Part shown: positions 34,366-43,827 of the stretch, piece by piece
Layout of the letters: every line of letters begins with the position of its first letter
How positions within the stretch are numbered: position 1 is the stretch's first letter
NCBI RefSeq assembly: GCF_947498805.1
Contig: NZ_CANMLT010000005.1
Coordinates: 124,001 to 188,000, forward strand
Reading direction: 5' to 3'
Source: an uncultured Tenacibaculum sp.
Lineage (GTDB): Bacteria; Bacteroidota; Bacteroidia; Flavobacteriales; Flavobacteriaceae
DNA length: 64,000 bases
The notes under the pieces: generated by a model
Told to the model about the DNA's origin: nothing
Seen by the model: only the letters and a program-made list of their open reading frames with translations
The model's database searches: none
Made by a program: the position numbers and the translations under genes

Positions 34366-36771
34366 ATGACAAGAAGAATTAAAAAAGTAGCGATTATCGG
34401 TTCTGGTATCATGGGATCGGGTATTGCATGTCATTTTGCAAACATTGGCGTTGAGGTTTTATTATTGGATATTGTACCAAGAGAACTTAACGACAAGGAA
34501 AAAGCAAAAGGATTAACCTTAGAAGACAAAGTAGTTCGTAACCGTATGGTAAACGATGCTTTAACAGCTTCTTTAAAATCAAAACCATCACCTATCTACA
34601 ACAAAAAATTTGCAGATAGAATTACTACTGGTAACCTAGAAGACGATTTACACAAAATTAAAGATGTAGATTGGATCATGGAAGTAGTTGTGGAACGCTT
34701 AGATATTAAACAAAGTGTTTTTGAAAAGGTTGAAAAATACCGTACACCGGGTACTATTATTTCTTCTAATACCTCTGGTATTCCAATTAAATTTATGAAC
34801 GAAGGACGTAGTGAAGATTTCCGTAAGCATTTTGCGGTAACACACTTCTTTAACCCTCCTCGTTACTTAAAATTATTTGAGGTTGTACCAGGTCCAGATT
34901 GTAAGCAAGAAGTTACTGACTTCTTAATGGACTATGGTTCTAAGTTCTTAGGAAAAACTTCAGTATTAGCAAAAGATACTCCAGCGTTTATTGGTAACCG
35001 TATTGGTATCTTCGGAATTCAATCTTTATTCCACCAAGTAAAGGAATTAGGATTAACTATTGAAGAAGTTGATAAATTAACAGGACCAGTTATTGGACGC
35101 CCTAAATCGGCTACTTTCCGTACAGTTGATGTAGTAGGATTAGATACTTTAGTACATGTTGCTAATGGTATTTATGAAAACTGTCCTGATGACGAAGCGC
35201 ATGACTTATTTAAGTTACCAGATTTCATCAATACAATGATGGAAAACAAATGGTTAGGAAGTAAAACGAAGCAAGGATTTTATAAGAAATCTGTAAACGC
35301 TGAAGGGAAAAAAGAAATTTTATCTTTAGACCTAGACACGATGGAATATCGTACTAAGAAGCGTGCTAAGTTTGCTACTTTAGAATTAACAAAAACTATT
35401 GACAAGCCAATTGATCGTTTTAAAGTATTAGTTGGTGGAAAAGATAAAGCGGGAGAATTCTACCGTAAGAACTTCGCAGCAATGTTTGCTTATGTTCAAA
35501 ATAGAATTCCAGAAATTTCTGATGAATTATACAGAATAGACGATGCCATGAAAGCTGGTTTCGGATGGGAAAATGGACCTTTCGAAATTTGGGATGCTGT
35601 AGGTGTAGAAAAAGGTATCGAATTAATGAAAGCTGAAGGAAAAGAGCCTGCTGCTTGGGTTACTGAAATGGTAGCTAAAGGAGAAACTTCTTTCTATTCA
35701 GTAAAAAATGGTGCTACATACTATTATGATGTAGAAGCTAAAGAACAAGTAAAAAAACCAGGTCAAGATGCATTTATCATCTTAGATAACATCCGTAAAA
35801 CTACTGAGGTATTTAAAAACTCTGGAGTTGTTATTGAAGACTTAGGAGACGGAATATTAAACTGTGAGTTCCAATCTAAAATGAACACTATTGGTGGAGA
35901 TGTTTTAGCTGGATTAAACAAAGCAGTTGATTTAGCTGAAAAAGACTTCCAAGGATTGGTAATTGGTAACCAAGGAGCTAACTTCTCTGTAGGTGCTAAT
36001 ATTGGAATGATCTTTATGATGGCTGTTGAGCAAGAGTATGACGAGTTAAATATGGCTATCAAGTATTTCCAAGATACCATGATGCGTATGCGCTACTCTG
36101 CTATTCCAACAGTTGCAGCTCCACATGGAATGACTTTAGGAGGTGGATGTGAATTATCATTACACGCAGATAAAGTAGTTGCTGCTGCCGAAACATATAT
36201 CGGTTTAGTAGAATTTGGAGTTGGAGTAATTCCTGGTGGTGGTGGATCTAAAGAAATGGCTTTAAGAGCTCAAGATTTATTCCACACTGGAGACGTTCAA
36301 TTAAACGTATTACAAGAACACTTCTTAACTATTGGTATGGCTAAAGTTGCTACTTCTGCACATGAAGCATTCGACTTAAACTTACTTCAAAAAGGAAAAG
36401 ATGTAGTAGTTGTAAACAAAGATCGTCAAATCGCCGAAGCTAAGAAACACGCTTTATTACTAGCAGAAGCTGGATATTCTCAGCCTGTAAAACGTAAAGA
36501 TATTTTAGCATTAGGAAAACAAGCATTAGGTATGTTCTTAGTAGGAACAGACTCTATGAATGCTTCTAAATATATTTCTGAGCACGATCAGAAAATTGCA
36601 AACAAACTAGCTTATGTAATGGCTGGTGGAGATTTATCAGAACCAACAAAAGTTACTGAACAGTATTTATTAGACCTTGAGCGTGAAGCTTTCTTAAGTT
36701 TAACTACAGAAAGAAAAACCTTGGAGCGTATTCAGCACATGTTAAAAACTGGTAAACCATTACGTAACTAA
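34366..36771 (+). CDS. fadN: 3-hydroxyacyl-CoA dehydrogenase/enoyl-CoA hydratase, FadN type
   Basis: 801 residues. The NAD-binding dehydrogenase domain comes first (KVAIIGSGIMGSGIACHFAN, residues 7-26; then NTSGIP and the catalytic-type THFFNPPRY). A second dehydrogenase segment follows, and the enoyl-CoA hydratase domain is C-terminal (about 490-720, with GANFSVGANIG, TLGGGCELSLHAD and GLVEFGVGVIPGGGG holding the two catalytic-type Glu residues). This dehydrogenase-first order is that of Bacillus FadN, the reverse of E. coli FadB. It carries out hydration and oxidation of enoyl-CoA in beta-oxidation. It is followed by thiolase and acyl-CoA dehydrogenase genes as in the Bacillus fadNAE operon. 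Confidence 0.95.
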   Translation: MTRRIKKVAIIGSGIMGSGIACHFANIGVEVLLLDIVPRELNDKEKAKGLTLEDKVVRNRMVNDALTASLKSKPSPIYNKKFADRITTGNLEDDLHKIKDVDWIMEVVVERLDIKQSVFEKVEKYRTPGTIISSNTSGIPIKFMNEGRSEDFRKHFAVTHFFNPPRYLKLFEVVPGPDCKQEVTDFLMDYGSKFLGKTSVLAKDTPAFIGNRIGIFGIQSLFHQVKELGLTIEEVDKLTGPVIGRPKSATFRTVDVVGLDTLVHVANGIYENCPDDEAHDLFKLPDFINTMMENKWLGSKTKQGFYKKSVNAEGKKEILSLDLDTMEYRTKKRAKFATLELTKTIDKPIDRFKVLVGGKDKAGEFYRKNFAAMFAYVQNRIPEISDELYRIDDAMKAGFGWENGPFEIWDAVGVEKGIELMKAEGKEPAAWVTEMVAKGETSFYSVKNGATYYYDVEAKEQVKKPGQDAFIILDNIRKTTEVFKNSGVVIEDLGDGILNCEFQSKMNTIGGDVLAGLNKAVDLAEKDFQGLVIGNQGANFSVGANIGMIFMMAVEQEYDELNMAIKYFQDTMMRMRYSAIPTVAAPHGMTLGGGCELSLHADKVVAAAETYIGLVEFGVGVIPGGGGSKEMALRAQDLFHTGDVQLNVLQEHFLTIGMAKVATSAHEAFDLNLLQKGKDVVVVNKDRQIAEAKKHALLLAEAGYSQPVKRKDILALGKQALGMFLVGTDSMNASKYISEHDQKIANKLAYVMAGGDLSEPTKVTEQYLLDLEREAFLSLTTERKTLERIQHMLKTGKPLRN

Positions 36772-36778
36772 ACGTTAC

Positions 36779-36813
36779 GAGTTATTAGTGATGAGTTATT
36801 AGTGATGCGTTAT
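36779..36813 (+). repeat. Short tandem repeat between fadN and fadA
   Basis: Two exact copies of GAGTTATTAGTGAT (36779-36792, 36793-36806) and a partial third (GCGTTAT) fill part of the 86-base gap. No hairpin or reading frame is associated. Confidence 0.8.
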
Positions 36814-36857
36814 ACTCACTAAAAAACTTAAAACTAAACACTAAAAACTTTAAAAAT

Positions 36858-38048
36858 ATGAAAACAGCATATATAGTAAAAGGATATAGAACCGCCGTAG
36901 GGAAATCTAAAAAAGGTGTGTTCAGATTTAAAAGAGCTGACGAATTAGCTGCTGAAACCATCAAATATATGATGACGAAGCTTCCTGAATTCGACGTAAA
37001 ACGTATTGACGACGTTATTGTTGGTAATGCAATGCCAGAAGGATCTCAAGGATTAAACATGGCTAGAATCATTTCTTTAATTGGATTAGATTCTGTAGAT
37101 GTTCCTGGAGTAACTGTAAACCGTTTCTGTTCATCAGGATTAGAAACAATTGGTATGGCAGTAGCAAAAATTCAATCAGGAATGGCTGAATGTATTATTG
37201 CAGGAGGAGCTGAAAGTATGAGTTCTGTACCAATGACTGGTTTTAAACCAGAATTAAACTACGATATCGTAAATGCTGGTCATGAAGATTATTACTGGGG
37301 AATGGGTAATACTGCTGAAGCAGTAGCACAACAGTACAATATTTCTCGTGAAGACCAAGATAAATTTGCTTACGAATCACATATGAAAGCTTTAAAAGCT
37401 TTGGATGGAGATCGTTTCCAAGATCAAATTGCTCCTATTAATGTTGAAGAAACTTACATTGGAGAAAATGGAAAACGAGCAACAAGAAATTATACAGTTA
37501 CTAAAGACGAAGGTCCTCGTAGAGGAACAAGTGTAGAAGCTTTAGCAAGGTTACGTGCAGTATTTGCTGCAAACGGTTCTGTTACTGCTGGTAATTCATC
37601 ACAAACAAGTGATGGTGCTGCATTCGTAATGGTAATGAGTGAAGATATGGTAAAAGAGTTAGGTATTGAGCCAGAAGCGCGCTTAGTAAGCTATGCTGCT
37701 GCTGGAGTACCACCTCGTATTATGGGTATTGGTCCTGTAGCTGCCATTCCAAAAGCTTTAAAACAAGCTGGTTTACAACAAAGTGATATTGAATTAATTG
37801 AATTGAACGAGGCATTTGCTTCACAATCATTGGCTGTTATTCGTGAGTTAGATTTAAATCCGGATATCATTAACGTAAATGGTGGAGCAATTGCTTTAGG
37901 TCACCCATTAGGATGTACTGGAGGTAAATTATCAGTTCAGTTATTTGATGAAATGCGCAAGCGTGAAATGAAAGGAAAATACGGAATGGTAACCATGTGT
38001 GTAGGTACTGGACAAGGTGCTGCTGGTATTTTCGAATTCTTAAGTTAA
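36858..38048 (+). CDS. fadA: Acetyl-CoA acyltransferase (3-ketoacyl-CoA thiolase)
   Basis: 396 residues of the thiolase family. The nucleophile is Cys91 in NRFCSSGLE; the other catalytic residues are His349 in ALGHPLGCTGG and Cys381 in MCVGTGQGAAG. It cleaves 3-ketoacyl-CoA to acetyl-CoA and a shortened acyl-CoA, the last step of beta-oxidation. It stands between fadN and fadE. A degradative rather than biosynthetic role follows from the operon. Confidence 0.95.
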   Translation: MKTAYIVKGYRTAVGKSKKGVFRFKRADELAAETIKYMMTKLPEFDVKRIDDVIVGNAMPEGSQGLNMARIISLIGLDSVDVPGVTVNRFCSSGLETIGMAVAKIQSGMAECIIAGGAESMSSVPMTGFKPELNYDIVNAGHEDYYWGMGNTAEAVAQQYNISREDQDKFAYESHMKALKALDGDRFQDQIAPINVEETYIGENGKRATRNYTVTKDEGPRRGTSVEALARLRAVFAANGSVTAGNSSQTSDGAAFVMVMSEDMVKELGIEPEARLVSYAAAGVPPRIMGIGPVAAIPKALKQAGLQQSDIELIELNEAFASQSLAVIRELDLNPDIINVNGGAIALGHPLGCTGGKLSVQLFDEMRKREMKGKYGMVTMCVGTGQGAAGIFEFLS

Positions 38049-38073
38049 CAACCTAAAAAATCAACAAAAACAG

Positions 38074-39882
38074 ATGTCAGAATTAAATAAAGATATTTTA
38101 CGTGGAGGGCAGTTCCTAGTAAAAGAAACAAAATGTGAAGATATATTTACTCCTGAAGATTTTTCAGAAGAGCAAACAATGATGCGTGATGCGGTTAAAG
38201 AATTTAACGATCGTGAAATCATTCCTCATAAAGAAAGATTTGAAAAGAAAGATTACGCTTTAACAGAAGAAGTAATGCGTAAAGCTGGTGCGTTAGGTTT
38301 CTTAGGTGTTGCTGTTCCTGAAGCTTATGGCGGATTAGGAATGGGATTTGTTTCTACCATGTTAACTTGTGATTATATTTCAAGTGGAACAGGATCTTTT
38401 AGTACTGCTTTTGGTGCACATACAGGTATTGGTACTATGCCTATTACTTTATATGGTACAGAAGAGCAAAAGCAAAAATTTGTTCCTGCTTTAGCAATGG
38501 GAGAGCGTTTTGGAGCTTACTGTTTAACAGAACCAGGAGCTGGATCTGATGCTAACTCTGGTAAAACTACTGCTGAATTAACAGAAGACGGAAAGCATTA
38601 TAAATTAAACGGGCAAAAAATGTGGATTTCTAACGCAGGTTTTGCTGAAGTATTCATCGTATTTGCTCGTATCGAAGACGATAAAAACATTACTGGTTTT
38701 ATTTTAGAATATGACAAAAACAATCCTAATGGAGTTACTTTAGGAGAAGAAGAGCATAAATTAGGTATTCGTGCATCTTCTACACGTCAGGTATTCTTTA
38801 ACGATACGTTAGTACCAGTTGAAAATATGTTATCTGTTCGTGGTGGTGGATTTAAAATCGCTATGAACGCATTAAACGTAGGACGTATCAAATTAGCAGC
38901 GGCTTGTTTAGATTCTCAAAGAAGAATTATTAGTCATGCTGTAAACTATGCAAATGAGCGTAAGCAATTTAAAACTCCAATTTCTGAATTTGGAGCTATC
39001 AAAATGAAGTTAGCTGAAATGGCTGCTAGCGCATATGTTGGTGAGTCTGCTTCTTATAGAGCTGCTAAAAACATTGAAGATAGAATTGCTATTCGTGAAG
39101 CTGAAGGAAATACACATCAAGAAGCAGAATTAAAAGGTGTTGAAGAATACGCTATTGAGTGTTCTATCTTAAAAGTAGCTGTTTCTGAAGATGTACAAAA
39201 CTGTTCAGACGAAGGAATTCAAATTTACGGAGGTATGGGATTCTCTGAAGAAACTCCAATGGAGTCTGCTTGGAGAGATGCTCGTATTGCTCGTATTTAT
39301 GAAGGTACCAACGAAATTAACCGTTTACTTTCTGTAGGAATGTTAGTAAAGAAAGCCATGAAAGGCCATGTAGATTTATTAAATCCTGCTATGAAAGTTG
39401 CTGATGAGTTAATGGGAATTCCTTCTTTCGATACTCCAGATTATTCTGAGTTATTCTCTGAAGAAAAGGAAATCATTGGAAAATTAAAGAAAGTATTCTT
39501 AATGGTAGCTGGAGCTGCTTTACAAAAGTTTGGTCCAGACTTAGAAAAGCACCAACAGTTATTAACTGCTGCATCTAATATTTTAATTGAAATATACATG
39601 GCAGAATCTGGAATTTTAAGAACTGAAAAGAACGCAAAGCGTTTTGGAGAAGATGCTCAAAAAGAACAGATTGCTATGGCTAAGTTATACTTATACAACG
39701 CAGTAGAAACTATTACTACAAATGCAAGAGAAGGAATTATCTCTTTTGCTGAAGGTGATGAGCAACGTATGATGTTAATGGGACTTAAGCGTTTTACAAA
39801 ATACGCTAACTACCCTAACGTAGTTGAGTTACGTAATACAATTGCAGATAAATTAAAAGCAGAAAATAAATACTGCTTCTAA
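38074..39882 (+). CDS. fadE: Acyl-CoA dehydrogenase, FadE type
   Basis: 602 residues, longer than the 380-residue short type and equal to the Bacillus FadE/VLCAD-like group with an extra C-terminal helical domain. FAD and substrate motifs are visible: YCLTEPGAGSDANS (about residue 150), MWISNAGFAEVFIVFARI, and the catalytic region ARIARIYEGTNEINRLL with the conserved Glu. It introduces the first double bond into acyl-CoA with electrons passed to electron-transfer flavoprotein. It ends the marR-fadN-fadA-fadE operon; two terminator-like hairpins follow. Confidence 0.95.
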   Translation: MSELNKDILRGGQFLVKETKCEDIFTPEDFSEEQTMMRDAVKEFNDREIIPHKERFEKKDYALTEEVMRKAGALGFLGVAVPEAYGGLGMGFVSTMLTCDYISSGTGSFSTAFGAHTGIGTMPITLYGTEEQKQKFVPALAMGERFGAYCLTEPGAGSDANSGKTTAELTEDGKHYKLNGQKMWISNAGFAEVFIVFARIEDDKNITGFILEYDKNNPNGVTLGEEEHKLGIRASSTRQVFFNDTLVPVENMLSVRGGGFKIAMNALNVGRIKLAAACLDSQRRIISHAVNYANERKQFKTPISEFGAIKMKLAEMAASAYVGESASYRAAKNIEDRIAIREAEGNTHQEAELKGVEEYAIECSILKVAVSEDVQNCSDEGIQIYGGMGFSEETPMESAWRDARIARIYEGTNEINRLLSVGMLVKKAMKGHVDLLNPAMKVADELMGIPSFDTPDYSELFSEEKEIIGKLKKVFLMVAGAALQKFGPDLEKHQQLLTAASNILIEIYMAESGILRTEKNAKRFGEDAQKEQIAMAKLYLYNAVETITTNAREGIISFAEGDEQRMMLMGLKRFTKYANYPNVVELRNTIADKLKAENKYCF

Positions 39883-39889
39883 ACATATT

Positions 39890-39930
39890 AAAACCGCCTA
39901 GCGTTGCTAACAAGCGTGGGTGGTTTTTAA
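39890..39930 (+). terminator. Terminator-like hairpin after fadE
   Basis: AAAACCGCCT pairs with GGGTGGTTTT (8 Watson-Crick pairs and two G-T pairs) around a loop that contains AGCGTTGCTAACAAGCGT, followed by T and A residues. It is the first of two candidate terminators in this gap. Confidence 0.6.
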
Positions 39931-39976
39931 AAATTTCTTCAACTTTTATAGGTTTTAGAATTTAGTTGTTTGTTTA

Positions 39977-40008
39977 AAAGATCGTCGAATTAGGTTTTGA
40001 CGGTCTTT
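39977..40008 (+). terminator. Second terminator-like hairpin after fadE
   Basis: AAAGATCGTC (39977-39986) pairs with GACGGTCTTT (39999-40008), with one G-T pair, followed by more T residues. Confidence 0.65.
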
Positions 40009-40075
40009 TTTTATACTCAAAATAGCCAACAACTATTTTATGTATATTAGTCTGTCTTTCAGAAAGAATAGCATT

Positions 40076-40654
40076 ATGCGTAAACTAATATATATAATTT
40101 TTGCAATCTTTATTTTTTTAACCGCTTGTGATTCAAAAATGAATCAACTTATCAATGACAGAGAGGCTTCTGAAAAAATAATTACTCAACTTATTACAAC
40201 TCATCATTTACTAAACTCTAATGCATTTTTAGAAAATTCATCATGGTCCCCAATTATTGATGACGATTTTAAAACCATGATTCAAGACGAATTAAAAATA
40301 GAAGACATTAACCATCTAAATTTTCAATTAAAACTATTTAAAGACTTTAAAATAAATCCAGAATTGATTAATTCTAAAACCATTATAACAAATGATGAAT
40401 TTAACAACTTTGTAAAATTAACTCACTTAGTTAAAAATGAAGACTATTCCTATATTGATTGGTTAGAAAAAAAGAATTGCAAGTATGGATTTTCTTCCAT
40501 ATCCAAACCAATTTTTAATGAGTCCTATACAGTCGCTTTGATTGATTTTGTTAAATTTTGTGGTCCTTTATGTGGAGGAAGAATGATGGGAATATATGAG
40601 CTAGAGGATAATAAGTGGAAACTCAAAAAAACTCTAGTTAACTGGATAGCATAA
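40076..40654 (+). CDS. Lipoprotein of unknown function
   Basis: 192 residues from the ATG at 40076 (MRKLIYIIFAIFIFLTAC), which places the lipobox LTAC at residues 15-18; the frame extends 12 codons upstream without need. The mature part is helical at first (NQLINDREASEKIITQLITT), then mixed, with cysteines in KNCKYGF and KFCGPLCGGRMMGIYEL. The C-terminal segment (FVKFCGPLCG, GIYELEDNKWKLKKTL) resembles proteins of Bacteroidota that are still unnamed. It is expected in the periplasm or on the outer membrane. No operon partner is seen. Confidence 0.65.
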   Translation: MRKLIYIIFAIFIFLTACDSKMNQLINDREASEKIITQLITTHHLLNSNAFLENSSWSPIIDDDFKTMIQDELKIEDINHLNFQLKLFKDFKINPELINSKTIITNDEFNNFVKLTHLVKNEDYSYIDWLEKKNCKYGFSSISKPIFNESYTVALIDFVKFCGPLCGGRMMGIYELEDNKWKLKKTLVNWIA

Positions 40655-40783
40655 AGAATCATTCTTTCTCTATGACTCCATTTACCTCATTCAAAATATG
40701 GGAAAGCTAAATCTGTCAAGTTTTTTTAACTAAATTTACAATAGAAAATTGCACCGAATCAACAAAAAACACTTCAATTCAGT

Positions 40784-41632
40784 ATGAAAAAGATTCTTTT
40801 AGTTACAATTCTTAGCCTATCTTTTTTTTCATGTAAAAAAGAAATCAAGACGAAATCCAATTCTTATCTAATAGCTCAAAAAGAAGAAATCAAAAAAGAG
40901 AACAACCATTTACCAAACATTGAATACACATCCTCCACCAAAGTCATTCATATTATGGTGGCACTTTGTGATAATAAATATCAAGGAATAGTATCTGTCC
41001 CTAAAAAGATTGGGAATGGACAAGACCCAAGAAATAATCTTTATTGGGGAACCGCCTATGGTATTAAAACTTTTTTTAAAAGAAGTTCTGAATGGACATT
41101 CTTGAAACAAGAAAAAATTGATTCACTTATTTTAGAAAGAGTTATTTTCAAACATCGTAATAAAGATTATTACTTAGTTGCAGATGCTTATAACGGAAAG
41201 TACATAAAACAAGCAACAGAAACATTTTTACGCAGTAGTGCAGGAGTTACAAAAGATACTATTCAAATAAAAGATCAAGTACTCGGCATTAAAGGTAACG
41301 CACAACTAATAGCGTATATAGGTCATGATGGATTAATGGATTTCAATTTAAATGAAGAATTTATAAACACCGATCAAAAGAAAAGAGATGTTATTATTCT
41401 AGCTTGCTACAGCAAACACTATTTTAAACCTCATCTTCAAAAGGCAAATGTAAACCCTCTAGTTTGGACAACTGGTTTAATGGCTCCAGAAGCATATACG
41501 ATTCACGATGCCATATCTGGATACATAAAAGATGAATCAAACGATGCTATAAGACTTAGAGCAGCAAAAGCATATCACAAATATCAAAAATGCGGATTAA
41601 AGGCCTCTAAGAATTTATTGATCACTAATTAA
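40784..41632 (+). CDS. Lipoprotein with caspase-like His/Cys motifs
   Basis: 282 residues with lipobox FFSC (Cys17). The central part (IHIMVALCDNKYQGIVSVPK; NNLYWGTAYGIKTFFK) is followed by two motifs set as in clan CD peptidases: His181 in LIAYIGHDG and Cys208 in VIILACYS, each after a hydrophobic strand, 27 residues apart. The segment behind them (VNPLVWTTGLMAPEAYTIHD) could be the next strand and helix. A caspase/CHAT-like peptidase fold in the periplasm is therefore plausible, but I know no characterised member of exactly this family. The gene stands alone. Confidence 0.6.
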   Translation: MKKILLVTILSLSFFSCKKEIKTKSNSYLIAQKEEIKKENNHLPNIEYTSSTKVIHIMVALCDNKYQGIVSVPKKIGNGQDPRNNLYWGTAYGIKTFFKRSSEWTFLKQEKIDSLILERVIFKHRNKDYYLVADAYNGKYIKQATETFLRSSAGVTKDTIQIKDQVLGIKGNAQLIAYIGHDGLMDFNLNEEFINTDQKKRDVIILACYSKHYFKPHLQKANVNPLVWTTGLMAPEAYTIHDAISGYIKDESNDAIRLRAAKAYHKYQKCGLKASKNLLITN

Positions 41633-41765
41633 AAAACTAAACTTGGTATTTATATAAGCAAGTATTGATTTAAAAGTTGCTCATTTCATTTGATCTGAAA
41701 CAAGCAACTTTATCAGTTTAATACTGTTTATTTTAGTCAATCAAAAAGTTGTTAGGCTACTTTGC

Positions 41766-42776
41766 TTACTTTTTAGCTTCTAAAACATTTTGAACAGATG
41801 TGGCGGTATCTAAAACCATTTTATCAAATGCTACAGGCTTCCAATTAAAGGTACTTTTTGTTTTAGCTATATCACCTTCGTATTTTTTTCCTACATATGG
41901 CATCATTCCCTTCATTTCACTATTAAAATTGGCCAATAACTTCACCATAAAATTAGGAACGACTCCTGTTTTCACCTTGTCATAACCAGTTTCTTTTAAA
42001 AGTTTTGTAATCTCTGTAAATGTATAAGCCCTCTCCGAAGCAACAATAAATCTGTGATTGGCTGCTTCTTTATTTTCTAATGCTGCTACATGAATTTTGG
42101 CAACATCTCTTACGTCAGACATATTGATACTTGCCTTGATCATTTGTTTTAACTCTCCCGTAATGATTCTCTTAAATAACGACATTGACTCTCCAGATAA
42201 ATTACTCGAAGTAGTAGGACCATAAACAGGACCCGGATGTATCGTTACCAATTCCATATTTTTATCCTTAACAAAGTCCCATGCACTTTTCTCCGCCAAT
42301 GTTTTACTTTTTAAATATGCAGTTGCATTCTTAGCATGTACATTGGTCCAACTAGTTTCATTAATGTTTCCATCTCCCATTACATCCCCTAGCATTGCCA
42401 CCATAGAAGAGGTTAAAACTACTCGTTTTATACCTGCGTTATCTGCTGCTTTTAATGCTCTTAAGGTTCCTTCTACTGCCGGTTTTATAAGTTCATTTTC
42501 ATCTTTCGGAATTTTAGAAATAAACGGAGAAGCTACATGCATTACAAAATCACAATCGGCTACTGCCTCATTCCAACCTTCGTCTTCTAGCAAGTTAAGT
42601 TCACAAAACTCCAAATGTTCTGTTGCATCAGTATACTTTTTGAGTATATCTATTATATAATCTGCTTTCTTAAGACTTCTTAAAGAACCTTTTACCTTGT
42701 ATCCTTTGTTTAATAATTCAATAGCACAATGTTGTCCTATAAAACCTGAAATACCTGTTAACAATACTTTTTTCAT
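41766..42776 (-). CDS. NAD(P)-dependent epimerase/reductase, extended SDR
   Basis: 336 residues. The nucleotide-binding motif is LLTGISGFIGQHCAIEL (residues 4-20). The catalytic set is the Ser/Thr region VVLTSSMVAMLG with the active Tyr and Lys in ATAYLKSKTLAE (Y-x3-K). HPGPVYGPTTSSNL is typical of dihydroflavonol-reductase-like SDRs, which reduce aldehydes or ketones in bacteria. It is divergent from an HxlR regulator that probably controls it through two direct repeats in the shared 82-base region. Confidence 0.9.
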   Translation of the reverse strand: MKKVLLTGISGFIGQHCAIELLNKGYKVKGSLRSLKKADYIIDILKKYTDATEHLEFCELNLLEDEGWNEAVADCDFVMHVASPFISKIPKDENELIKPAVEGTLRALKAADNAGIKRVVLTSSMVAMLGDVMGDGNINETSWTNVHAKNATAYLKSKTLAEKSAWDFVKDKNMELVTIHPGPVYGPTTSSNLSGESMSLFKRIITGELKQMIKASINMSDVRDVAKIHVAALENKEAANHRFIVASERAYTFTEITKLLKETGYDKVKTGVVPNFMVKLLANFNSEMKGMMPYVGKKYEGDIAKTKSTFNWKPVAFDKMVLDTATSVQNVLEAKK

Positions 42777-42791
42777 TTGACTTTATTTTTT

Positions 42792-42838
42792 ACTTTTGTT
42801 TTGCAAGCAAAAATATAACATTACTTTTATTTTGCAAG
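42792..42838. promoter_or_regulatory. Pair of direct-repeat operators for HxlR regulator
   Basis: ACTTTTGTTTTGCAAG (42792-42807) and ACTTTTATTTTGCAAG (42823-42838) differ in one base and are 31 bases apart, three helical turns. They fill the divergent promoter region between the SDR and HxlR genes. This is the arrangement expected for a dimeric regulator binding the same face of the DNA twice. Confidence 0.65.
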
Positions 42839-42858
42839 TAATATTTTAAAATTATTAT

Positions 42859-43290
42859 ATGGGAAATACATTTCGATCTAACTGCCCTATCACTTCAGCT
42901 CTTGATATTGTGGGAGATAAGTGGTCTTTAGTTATTATAAAACAAATGCTTTTTGAAGGAAAAAGTACCTTTAAAGATTTTACAGAAAGTACAGAAGCTA
43001 TTGCTACCAATATTCTATCTTCGAGGTTAAAAATGCTTGAAGAATATGGAATTCTTTCTAAAACTAAGTTACCAGCAAATAAAAAAACTAATATTTATTT
43101 TTTAACAGACAAAGGACTGGGTCTTACCCCTACTCTAATGGAGTTAACCTTTTGGAGCAAAGATTATATGCAAGAATTTCATCCAAGTTTAAATTTAGAC
43201 AAACAATTAGATACGGCTCAAAAAAACAAAGATGAATCTTATAAGCGAATTGTTGAAAATTATAAAAATTGGTTAGAAGACTATAAATAA
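42859..43290 (+). CDS. HxlR family transcriptional regulator
   Basis: 143 residues. The winged helix-turn-helix with the family signature is at residues 8-100: NCPITSALDIVGDKWSLVII (with the HxlR-typical N-terminal Cys10), then ATNILSSRLKMLEEYGILSK. Such proteins often sense electrophiles, quinones or aldehydes, and the Cys can be the sensor. The divergent SDR gene fits an aldehyde or carbonyl stress response. The start is well placed after the AT-rich operator region. Confidence 0.9.
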   Translation: MGNTFRSNCPITSALDIVGDKWSLVIIKQMLFEGKSTFKDFTESTEAIATNILSSRLKMLEEYGILSKTKLPANKKTNIYFLTDKGLGLTPTLMELTFWSKDYMQEFHPSLNLDKQLDTAQKNKDESYKRIVENYKNWLEDYK

Positions 43291-43338
43291 ACACTTCTAA
43301 AACTCAACATACAAGTGTACTTATGAAAAATCGTAAAC

Positions 43339-43827
43339 ATGAAAAACCTAAACTATTATGTAGCTAAATACAAAGAGCAACTTGATAAAGGCGATATTCT
43401 CATTGCTTATAATGCATTGGTGAAATTTGTGATGAAACTAAGGGTAGACTTTATAAAAAATCTTTCCGATCAATATTCATTTACTGGTATTCTTCATGGC
43501 TATATGGATTATACTTATTTTTATTATACCAATGATTTTTTAAAAAGTAAAAAACTTAAGCTTGGTCTGGTCTTAAACCATGTAGAAATGCGCTTTGAAA
43601 TTTGGTTACTTGGTAATACTATAAAAGTTCAAAAAGAATACTGGGAATTACTCAAAGACTCTGAATGGAATAAAAATAAAAGTGAAATGCCCAAATATTC
43701 GATTTTAGAAGCAATTATTGAAGAGACTCCCGATTTTGACAATTTACCTTTACTTACTCAAAAACTTGAGAGTACATTAATTGAAGAATCTCGTAACATA
43801 ATTACAACGATAAAAACATTAACATGA
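43339..43827 (+). CDS. DUF7000 family protein
   Basis: 162 residues, soluble. The pattern YVAKYKEQLDKGDILIAYNA, LRVDFIKNL, GYMDYTYFYYT and LVLNHVEMRFEIWLLGNT matches a family I know as DUF7000, common in Bacteroidota and Firmicutes beside acetyltransferases. Its activity is unknown. The ATG of the following GNAT gene overlaps its stop (ATGA), so the two are translated together. The family number is from memory. Confidence 0.65.
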   Translation: MKNLNYYVAKYKEQLDKGDILIAYNALVKFVMKLRVDFIKNLSDQYSFTGILHGYMDYTYFYYTNDFLKSKKLKLGLVLNHVEMRFEIWLLGNTIKVQKEYWELLKDSEWNKNKSEMPKYSILEAIIEETPDFDNLPLLTQKLESTLIEESRNIITTIKTLT

